Source: a virus
Strand: one strand, 5' to 3'
IMG/VR virus record: IMGVR_UViG_3300020438_000049
Coordinates: 1-56,296 of that record
DNA: 56,296 nucleotides
Shown: one piece after another, positions 52,424-56,296 of the stretch
How the letters are laid out: each line of letters opens with the position of its first letter
Position numbering within the stretch: position 1 is the first letter of the stretch
Notes under the pieces: generated by a model
What the model saw: only the letters and a program-made list of their open reading frames with translations
Databases searched by the model: none
Told to the model about the DNA's origin: nothing
Position numbers and translations under genes: made by a program

Positions 52424-52452
52424 ATTATACTAGGTATGTAGCACAATGTCAA
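52424..52452 (-). promoter_or_regulatory. Perfect sigma70-type promoter for the glycosyltransferase
   Basis: On the minus strand TTGACA (52452-52447), a 17-base spacer, and TATAAT (52429-52424) match the bacterial consensus at all twelve positions. The -35 overlaps the TGA stop of the 81-residue gene (52451-52449). It probably recruits the host RNA polymerase holoenzyme. Confidence 0.85.
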
Positions 52453-52694
52453 TAAGAATCCTCTTCCCACATGGGGGTTTTCTGTACAATCTTTCCTGGT
52501 CCTCCCACACCACACTTTGGTCCTAACTTAATATATGATAAGTCTCTCTCTGTATAAGATGTTTTAAGTAGTCCCACCATCACTTGGAGTAGTTCCCACT
52601 TCTCTTCAAAATCTTCTTCATCTAGATTACAATACAATACCTTATCCTTTGCATAGATGTGATAAGTGGTATTGTCCAAAATCTTATAAGGCAA
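52449..52694 (-). CDS. Unknown 81-residue protein
   Basis: MPYKILDNTTYHIYAKDKVL and YCNLDEEDFEEKWELLQVMV form a compact N-terminal domain. The C-terminal part has LSYIKLGPKCGVGGPGKIVQ. I recall small proteins with a TTYHIYxKDK start in cyanophages, of unknown function. Its long AT-rich leader carries four T-rich repeats and a sigma70-type promoter about 190 bases upstream. Confidence 0.75.
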   Translation of the reverse strand: MPYKILDNTTYHIYAKDKVLYCNLDEEDFEEKWELLQVMVGLLKTSYTERDLSYIKLGPKCGVGGPGKIVQKTPMWEEDSY

Positions 52695-52820
52695 TTTTTT
52701 TATATAGTATCAAATCCACATGGCGTTTTTATATACCACGGAATTTTTTTTATATCTCTATATCTCTCTCTCGATTTGTCACCTCTGTAGGTTAGGGTCT
52801 CTATCGTTTTTTATATACGC
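52690..52820 (-). repeat. Four TTTTTTATATA-type repeats in the 81-residue gene leader
   Basis: On the plus strand GG or CG plus a few bases, then 5-8 T and ATATA/ATATC occur at about 52690-52706, 52722-52737, 52740-52758 and 52804-52820. On the transcribed strand they read (G/T)ATATA(A)5-8. The 277-base gap between the 81- and 42-residue genes contains these, a pair of GCAACG direct repeats (about 52820-52834), and a promoter, but no convincing gene. Confidence 0.6.
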
Positions 52821-52882
52821 AACGCCCGACGCAACGATAACAACGTAACCGCATATAACTGCCATTTGACTGTCTATAACTC

Positions 52883-52911
52883 ATCATAACATGCATTGAG
52901 GTTTGTGTCAA
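52883..52911 (-). promoter_or_regulatory. Sigma70-type promoter for the 81-residue gene
   Basis: TTGACA (52911-52906), a 17-base spacer and TATGAT (52888-52883) on the minus strand match 11 of 12 consensus bases. It would produce a leader of roughly 180 bases carrying the T-rich repeats. Confidence 0.8.
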
Positions 52912-52971
52912 CAACTGTGTAACCACTAAGTAACACAAACCCCTAACATATTATCACTGACTAACTGTTAC

Positions 52972-53100
52972 TTATAGCACTGTATCTGCACCCTCTACAA
53001 TATCATCGAGGACTGATAAGATTTCATTGCCATTGTTTGCATTTTCCAAGAGGAATTCCGCAAAGTTCACTGATACAAACTGTGTGGTACTGTTTGACAT
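52972..53100 (-). CDS. Tiny protein (42 residues)
   Basis: MSNSTTQFVSVNFAEFLLEN then ANNGNEILSVLDDIVEGADT form a mostly helical acidic peptide. I recall near-identical small proteins in cyanophages (MSNSTT...FVS.NFAEFLL). The function is unknown. The clean frame and family memory support it. No distinct promoter was found in the 101 bases upstream. Confidence 0.7.
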   Translation of the reverse strand: MSNSTTQFVSVNFAEFLLENANNGNEILSVLDDIVEGADTVL

Positions 53101-53201
53101 AATAAAGACTGTAATTAGGTTTACTTAAGTATCACTAACCTTTTAAAGACTTGAGTGAATTGGTCTCTACATTATAAGGACAATTTAGAGGTTCCCCATT
53201 G

Positions 53202-53375
53202 TTACCAACTGACAGGAGTGTTCAATTCTTCGATAACACTTTCTACGCTCTCATTGTCCTGCAAATCAAATACTTTCTCCCACGAAATATCTCTAGGGTT
53301 AAAGTCATCTAGCACGTCTAATTCCAGAGTTATTCTATACTTACTCTTCTGCCCGTAAATGTTAGAAACTGTCAT
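53202..53375 (-). CDS. Tiny protein (57 residues)
   Basis: MTVSNIYGQKSKYRITLELD then VLDDFNPRDISWEKVFDLQD form a compact, probably mixed alpha/beta domain, ending ESVIEELNTPVSW. I associate the pattern with small cyanophage proteins but know no function. A sigma70-type promoter at 53434-53406 and TATAAATA at 53453-53446 lie upstream. Confidence 0.75.
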   Translation of the reverse strand: MTVSNIYGQKSKYRITLELDVLDDFNPRDISWEKVFDLQDNESVESVIEELNTPVSW

Positions 53376-53405
53376 GGGATTAGAGGGTGGGGGGTGTTAC
53401 TTAGT

Positions 53406-53434
53406 ATTCTACATTACCTGAACGTTTTTGTCAA
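53406..53434 (-). promoter_or_regulatory. Sigma70-type promoter for the 57-residue gene
   Basis: TTGACA (53434-53429), a 17-base spacer and TAGAAT (53411-53406) on the minus strand match 11 of 12 consensus bases. It lies 31 bases before the ATG. Confidence 0.75.
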
Positions 53435-53445
53435 GTAGTATAGGA

Positions 53446-53453
53446 TATTTATA
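53446..53453 (-). promoter_or_regulatory. Late promoter TATAAATA beside an early-type promoter
   Basis: A perfect late core lies 12 bases upstream of the sigma70-type -35 box, so the 57-residue gene may be transcribed in both early and late phases. The TAA inside it would also stop a nine-codon frame (53478-53449) that has AGGAG eight bases before its ATG. Confidence 0.55.
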
Positions 53454-53510
53454 GTACATTTGTGTTATAAACTGCCATACGGACTTCTCCTACAAAATAT
53501 TACCGAGGGA

Positions 53511-53540
53511 TTGACAATTTGGGAGCGTTTGTGATATAAT
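53511..53540 (+). promoter_or_regulatory. Plus-strand sigma70-type promoter with no gene behind it
   Basis: TTGACA (53511-53516), an 18-base spacer and TATAAT (53535-53540) match the consensus hexamers fully. It points against all genes in the window. Downstream on the plus strand only frames of three and six codons occur in the first 60 bases (ATGs near 53562 and 53577), so the transcript would be noncoding or antisense to the 52-residue gene at 53723-53881. Confidence 0.75.
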
Positions 53541-53659
53541 GCTCGCTAAGATAACAACAAAATGAGTACTTAAAATGACTCTAATCCTCGCTTAATCTAA
53601 CACCTTTAAACACAATCTCTCAAACGATATAAACAACCCACCTATATTTAATTCACTAT

Positions 53660-53714
53660 TTATCAACAGGTTTAGCATAGTTTTCCACAGATTATTAACA
53701 CTTATTGTGGAAAA
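53660..53714. other. Cluster of three DnaA-box-like motifs
   Basis: TTATCAACA (53660-53668) and TTTTCCACA (53681-53689) on the plus strand and an inverted TTTTCCACA (53714-53706) lie within 55 AT-rich bases. TTTTCCACA is, as I recall, the box preferred by cyanobacterial DnaA. The two perfect copies also form a 10-bp inverted repeat (53680-53689 with 53706-53715) with a 16-base loop, just after the stop of the 52-residue gene, so a 3' hairpin is an alternative reading. The whole 53376-53722 gap holds only this and the promoters listed. Confidence 0.45.
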
Positions 53715-53722
53715 CCTACTAT

Positions 53723-53881
53723 TTAGAGTATATTTTTACCCCTCATTCTGTACCTCTCAAAGTGTGATTCAACTACATGGATTACGTCCTCTTCAATGTT
53801 ACTATCTTCACGTATGTTATCGAAGTAACTGTATAGATCTTTTACCATATTATCCCTTAATTGTTGTATATTTGTTTGCAT
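53723..53881 (-). CDS. Tiny helical protein (52 residues)
   Basis: MQTNIQQLRDNMVKDLYSYF then DNIREDSNIEEDVIHVVESH form a helical, charged peptide ending FERYRMRGKNIL. It is unrecognised. It starts one base after the stop of the 81-residue gene at 53883, so the two are coupled. Confidence 0.7.
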   Translation of the reverse strand: MQTNIQQLRDNMVKDLYSYFDNIREDSNIEEDVIHVVESHFERYRMRGKNIL

Positions 53882-53882
53882 A

Positions 53883-54128
53883 TTACCCCTCTGCTATGTT
53901 ATTATAGTATAGACGATTTACCTCGTTTATGTTCAAGTAATCAGGGTCAAATATGTCTGCTTCGTTATCATCTCCAACTGCAAATTCTTCATGTAAGTAT
54001 TCACAACTGGTTAGGTTTAATTCTTCACAATACCTTAGATATGTTCCAATTTGATTATCATTTAGTCCGAGGATATCAATGCAATAGCTAATATCCTTTT
54101 GGAGTGATTCTGTTTGTTGAGTGTTCAT
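53883..54128 (-). CDS. Unknown acidic protein (81 residues)
   Basis: MNTQQTESLQKDISYCIDIL is followed by GLNDNQIGTYLRYCEELNLT and an acidic end (VGDDNEADIFDPDYLNINEV). The NDNQI-GTYLRYCEEL part could be a small helix-turn-helix-like unit, but this is weak. The function is unknown. Its start lies inside the 3' end of the 52-residue gene at 54088, in another frame. Confidence 0.72.
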   Translation of the reverse strand: MNTQQTESLQKDISYCIDILGLNDNQIGTYLRYCEELNLTSCEYLHEEFAVGDDNEADIFDPDYLNINEVNRLYYNNIAEG

Positions 54129-54246
54129 TTTGAAATGGATAATTGATTGGGTTAAACTTACCGAAACTGAAATTATGATCCTTGATTATCTCTTTATAGA
54201 AATCTTCATTCCATTCATATACTGTCATCTGGTAATCGTCTTCCAT
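54088..54246 (-). CDS. Tiny protein (52 residues) overlapping its neighbour
   Basis: MEDDYQMTVYEWNEDFYKEI then IKDHNFSFGKFNPINYPFQN form an aromatic-rich peptide. It is unrecognised. It starts five bases after the upstream stop and overlaps the following gene by 41 bases in a different frame. It is supported by operon spacing; the overlap lowers confidence. Confidence 0.55.
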   Translation of the reverse strand: MEDDYQMTVYEWNEDFYKEIIKDHNFSFGKFNPINYPFQNEHSTNRITPKGY

Positions 54247-54251
54247 TGTTA

Positions 54252-54404
54252 TTAGTAATTGTTTAATGTTCTATATGGTTTATAACACTTACGGTAATCA
54301 TCTTGTGTTCTGGAAGTGTTAATCAGTACAGACAATCCTTGAGTTTCGTTTCTATCTATTACTGCTTGTTTTGCATAATAGGATTGTAATTCGTTTGTGT
54401 TCAT
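54252..54404 (-). CDS. Tiny protein (50 residues)
   Basis: MNTNELQSYYAKQAVIDRNE then TQGLSVLINTSRTQDDYRKC make a polar peptide ending YKPYRTLNNY. It is unrecognised. It starts two bases after the stop of the membrane-peptide gene upstream and ends five bases before the next ATG, a tight operon arrangement. Confidence 0.6.
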   Translation of the reverse strand: MNTNELQSYYAKQAVIDRNETQGLSVLINTSRTQDDYRKCYKPYRTLNNY

Positions 54405-54406
54405 TG

Positions 54407-54565
54407 TTATTCAGAATAAGGGATTACTGGTAATTGTTTGTATATAACTTCCGATTGTGTATATGCTTCTAATAACTTATGATCTCTCTTTGCTGCCCAT
54501 ACGTTCACACTTACTATGAATATTATACCAGTAAATGTGAATACTGTCCACTGTAATTTACTCAT
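54407..54565 (-). CDS. Small single-pass membrane protein (52 residues)
   Basis: MSKLQWTVFTFTGIIFIVSV then NVWAAKRDHKLLEAY: residues about 5-25 form one hydrophobic transmembrane helix, followed by a basic then polar cytoplasmic-type tail. Its ATG shares a base with the TGA of the upstream gene (TGATG), indicating coupled translation. The function is unknown; phage membrane peptides often act on host envelope or uptake, but nothing here shows that. Confidence 0.65.
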   Translation of the reverse strand: MSKLQWTVFTFTGIIFIVSVNVWAAKRDHKLLEAYTQSEVIYKQLPVIPYSE

Positions 54566-54801
54566 CAATACTGTGACCTATACTGAGGAATTGTATGATA
54601 ATCTGTTACTTTATATCCGTAATCTTCTACACGACTGTTAACATCATTTTCCATAATCTCTTTACTAACTATTCTCTTCGTCTGAGTTTCTCCTCTAAAT
54701 GTTAATATTCTTAGGAATTCATCTGGTATAATGTTATCATCCCACCCCTTAATCGGGTAGAAATCTAATACCATACTTCCTTTCTTTGCTGTAATTTGCA
54801 T
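54565..54801 (-). CDS. Unknown 78-residue protein
   Basis: MQITAKKGSMVLDFYPIKGW opens a small beta-rich domain, followed by IPDEFLRILTFRGETQTKRI and a polar tail ending VTDYHTIPQYRSQY. It is unrecognised. An in-frame GTG at 54855 would add 18 residues but lies inside the terminator hairpin at 54833-54859; ATG at 54801 is preferred. If the terminator acts, this gene depends on read-through or a promoter I could not see. Confidence 0.68.
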   Translation of the reverse strand: MQITAKKGSMVLDFYPIKGWDDNIIPDEFLRILTFRGETQTKRIVSKEIMENDVNSRVEDYGYKVTDYHTIPQYRSQY

Positions 54802-54832
54802 TAGTTTGTTACCGTAATTGTGAATTGTGCAT

Positions 54833-54859
54833 AAAAAAGGGAGTAAGATTATCACCCCC
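54833..54859 (-). terminator. Intrinsic terminator after the 47-residue gene
   Basis: On the minus strand GGGGGTGA, a TAATC loop and TTACTCCC form an eight-bp stem with two wobble pairs, followed by TTTTTT. It begins 12 bases after the stop at 54871. Confidence 0.7.
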
Positions 54860-54870
54860 TGAGTGTTATT

Positions 54871-55014
54871 TTAGTACCAGATTTCAGATCTGATAGTATC
54901 ACTTTGAGTGTAGTATTCAGGGGAGTAGTAAACAGAAATGGAATCAGATTGATGCACTTCGTTGTAATACTCTTTCTGTAATGCTTTGTACTCAGTGTTA
55001 GTTAGAGTTCTCAT
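54871..55014 (-). CDS. Tiny Tyr/Ser-rich protein (47 residues)
   Basis: MRTLTNTEYKALQKEYYNEV then HQSDSISVYYSPEYYTQSDT make an aromatic, polar peptide ending IRSEIWY. It is unrecognised. It is supported by a clean frame ending 12 bases before an intrinsic terminator and by the spacing of the module. Confidence 0.6.
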   Translation of the reverse strand: MRTLTNTEYKALQKEYYNEVHQSDSISVYYSPEYYTQSDTIRSEIWY

Positions 55015-55062
55015 AATAAGGAATGAATAGTAATGTGAAATACTGAAAGTGTTCTTACAATG

Positions 55063-55410
55063 TTATGCAGTAAGTAGTGAATCTGCGTTTAAAAGTATCA
55101 TCCCATCCCAGAAACTTTGAGTTTGATTGCGATAACTTACGAACCATTCCCAATTCTTTTGGAATACTTTTGCTCCGTAATTGACCTCTTCTAATAGTGC
55201 ATTAAGGCGACTCTTTGTTGTTACTGTTTGATAACCACAAGAGTCTAATTTAACGGCATTAGTAGAATGATCTACGGTTGCAATTAGATGACCATGTAAA
55301 CGAACTTGACTACAATCTGTCATTTCATTATAAGTAACTTGAGTATTTGATCCGCACCAGTTACATTTAGTGGCAACTGCACGATTCATTTGTCTTTCAA
55401 GTTTTCTCAT
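55063..55410 (-). CDS. Unknown 115-residue protein with Cys-x2-Cys
   Basis: The N-terminus MRKLERQMNRAVATKCNWCG holds a single C-x2-C. Then come VRLHGHLIATVDHSTNAVKL, DSCGYQTVTTKSRLNALLEE and VFQKNWEWFVSYRN. I recall this 'RLHG-x-LIA ... LDSCGxxTxTTKSRLNALL' pattern from cyanophage proteins of unknown function. A second Cys in DSCG could complete a metal site, but that is inference. It is one of the better conserved-looking genes of the right-hand module. Confidence 0.8.
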   Translation of the reverse strand: MRKLERQMNRAVATKCNWCGSNTQVTYNEMTDCSQVRLHGHLIATVDHSTNAVKLDSCGYQTVTTKSRLNALLEEVNYGAKVFQKNWEWFVSYRNQTQSFWDGMILLNADSLLTA

Positions 55411-55467
55411 TTAGAAAATAATCAGTGCTTACACTATAGGGACACTTTCGTGGTTCCCCCCCTGTTA

Positions 55468-55617
55468 TTATTTTTCCTCTTCTGGTAAGTTATACAAATA
55501 GACCCATATTACAGGTAACAACATTATAAACAATAACCTGATATTCTCTCCGTTAACTACTATCGTACCCACAACAATCCCTTTAAAGAAATATACAACT
55601 TCTCGAACAAACTGCAC
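55468..55617 (-). CDS. Small membrane peptide with GTG start (49 residues)
   Basis: The translation includes QFVREVVYFFKGIVVGTIVV then NGENIRLLFIMLLPVIWVYL and ends YNLPEEEK. Residues about 27-42 form a hydrophobic transmembrane segment, with a second hydrophobic stretch near 13-21. The only in-frame start is GTG at 55617, because TAA lies six codons upstream. I recall cyanophage peptides of similar composition. Confidence is limited by the start codon and length. Confidence 0.5.
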   Translation of the reverse strand: MQFVREVVYFFKGIVVGTIVVNGENIRLLFIMLLPVIWVYLYNLPEEEK

Positions 55618-55742
55618 AGAGTTAGTTATACTTTAGAGCATTTTGACTACAGAGTTCTTATTACATAGTGTGTCAAAAAAATCGCTTTCGCACCTCGTAT
55701 AAGAGAGAATCTCCCTGACTATGTTATACTATTGGAAGACAA

Positions 55743-55770
55743 TAAAAAGGGAGTAACTAATAGCTACTCC
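55743..55770 (-). terminator. Intrinsic terminator after the 68-residue gene
   Basis: On the minus strand GGAGTAGCT, ATT loop and AGTTACTCC form a nine-bp stem with one wobble pair, followed by CTTTTTAT. It begins 24 bases after the stop at 55795. The 55618-55794 gap otherwise shows nothing convincing except a lone TTGACA near 55670 without a matching -10. Confidence 0.8.
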
Positions 55771-55794
55771 GAGGATATTGTCTGACTGAGAGTA

Positions 55795-56001
55795 TTACTT
55801 TGCTGACTTTAATCTGTCTACTAGACTATCAACACACTCTGCATAATCTGATGATGGAGTATAATCGAGATCTGACAATTTGTTTTCAATTCTATAACAA
55901 ATGTCAACCAATCTATCGCATAATTCTTCATCATCATTTCCTTGAATGTATCCTTCCAAACTATAAAGAATGTCTTCTAAATCGACTCTTTTAAAGTTCA
56001 T
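55795..56001 (-). CDS. Unknown acidic helical protein (68 residues)
   Basis: MNFKRVDLEDILYSLEGYIQ, NDDEELCDRLVDICYRIENK and YAECVDSLVDRLKSAK give a three-helix-like acidic protein. It is unrecognised. It overlaps the upstream gene by four bases (ATGA) and is closed by an intrinsic terminator, so it is the last gene of its transcript. Confidence 0.75.
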   Translation of the reverse strand: MNFKRVDLEDILYSLEGYIQGNDDEELCDRLVDICYRIENKLSDLDYTPSSDYAECVDSLVDRLKSAK

Positions 56002-56168
56002 AGTTCTTCTCCTAGTTTGTTGAACTCTTTATCAAGAATAGGCACATATAATACACCACTCTCTGTTAGTTGATCTCTCATAGATTGAAACCATCTATTA
56101 TTCATATTGTGCTGGTCTGGTGTTAAGTTATCGAAGTAACTTTGTGACCATTGTTGATATGTTGCCAT
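55998..56168 (-). CDS. Tiny protein (56 residues)
   Basis: MATYQQWSQSYFDNLTPDQH then NMNNRWFQSMRDQLTESGVL make a polar peptide ending EFNKLGEEL. It is unrecognised. The start overlaps the upstream stop (TAATG) and the end overlaps the 68-residue gene by four bases, so three genes are translated in series. Confidence 0.7.
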   Translation of the reverse strand: MATYQQWSQSYFDNLTPDQHNMNNRWFQSMRDQLTESGVLYVPILDKEFNKLGEEL

Positions 56169-56296
56169 TAGGATTGCCCCTGAATGTTTTTAATTTGTTG
56201 AAAGATTTGGTATGCTTCGTATTCAGTTATGTCCTCTCTTATTTCATTTCCGTTCTCATCTTCAGTTGTAACTAGGTCACCTTCGATATACTCAAC
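56168..56296 (-). CDS. Partial acidic protein, N-terminus beyond the right edge
   Basis: At least 42 residues are visible (VEYIEGDLVTTEDENGNEIR and EDITEYEAYQIFQQIKNIQ), ending in TAA that overlaps the next ATG. The start lies outside the window or is the GTT/GAG region at its edge. It is unrecognised and strongly acidic. Confidence 0.6.
   Translation of the reverse strand, partial: VEYIEGDLVTTEDENGNEIREDITEYEAYQIFQQIKNIQGQS

Noticed and set aside
53155-53358. Plus-strand frame of 67 codons
   Set aside because: Opposite the 57-residue minus-strand gene, which has promoters and a recognisable pattern.
53861-54091. Plus-strand frame of 76 codons, and another at 53707-53907
   Set aside because: Both are antisense to coupled minus-strand genes and lie too far from the plus-strand promoter to be convincing.
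54565-54855. GTG start at 54855 giving 96 residues
   Set aside because: The GTG lies in the stem of an intrinsic terminator; ATG at 54801 gives a sensible N-terminus.
55618-55794. TTGACA near 55670 as a promoter for the GTG-start membrane peptide
   Set aside because: No acceptable -10 hexamer at 16-18 bases.
1-56296. tRNA genes, integrase or attachment sites
   Set aside because: None could be seen by eye on either strand; a tRNA scan would settle the tRNA question.

Overview
The window is about 56 kb of AT-rich DNA from a T4-like myovirus. It most resembles the marine cyanophage group (Synechococcus/Prochlorococcus myoviruses). The grounds are a T4-type virion gene order, recognisable T4 homologues (UvsW, UvsY, gp3, gp23, gp22, gp21, gp20, gp19, gp18, gp17, gp16, gp15, gp14, gp13, gp8, gp6, gp25), a DUF192 gene beside the terminase, a DUF4815 giant protein, a YHYH domain, and a set of very small proteins I associate with cyanophages. 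Every convincing gene is on the minus strand, so transcription runs from high to low coordinates. I saw no tRNA, CRISPR array, integrase, insertion sequence or photosynthesis gene. The assignment to a host group is inference from family resemblance, since no database could be searched.

Layout in transcription order (right to left). (1) 52.4-56.3 kb: a crowded module of small, mostly unrecognised genes with TGATG/TAATG/ATGA junctions, two intrinsic terminators, several sigma70-type promoters of near-consensus quality, and a 347-base gap holding a plus-strand promoter and DnaA-box-like motifs. (2) 50.4-52.4 kb: a GT-A-like glycosyltransferase behind a perfect TTGACA-17-TATAAT promoter, then four small or unknown genes. 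(3) 18.0-50.4 kb: the baseplate and tail-appendage block. It contains gp25, gp6, a 5150-residue gp7-like giant, a fibre-like protein, a subtilisin-like protease fused to a glycine-rich region and two cupredoxin domains, gp8, a 2538-residue DUF4815 giant, and two small proteins. (4) 11.5-18.0 kb: neck and packaging genes gp13, gp14, gp15, gp16, a Cys-motif protein, a DUF192 protein and gp17. (5) 3.0-11.4 kb: tail and head genes gp18, gp19, gp20, a gp67-like protein, an 85-residue protein, gp21, gp22 and gp23, closed by a strong terminator. (6) 0-2.9 kb: an unknown 354-residue gene, gp3, uvsY, a possible nuclease-fold gene, and the start of uvsW.

How the genes work together: gp20, gp22, gp21, gp67-like and gp23 build and mature the prohead. 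gp16 and gp17 package DNA into it. gp13, gp14, gp15 and gp3 finish the neck and tail. gp18 and gp19 form sheath and tube. gp25, gp6, the gp7-like giant and gp8 form baseplate wedges, to which the fibre, the protease-cupredoxin protein and the DUF4815 giant probably attach. UvsW and UvsY serve recombination-dependent replication. Most virion transcription units begin with TATAAATA or CTAAATA about 19-50 bases before a start codon, consistent with T4-type late promoters. In five junctions the CTAAATA contains the stop codon of the preceding gene.

The strongest candidates for something undescribed are the subtilase/Gly-rich/double-cupredoxin virion protein (27844-30990), which keeps a full Asp-His-Asn-Ser set and two complete type-1 copper ligand sets, and the 15.5-kb gp7-like gene with its array of FTC...H-x-YPR repeats.
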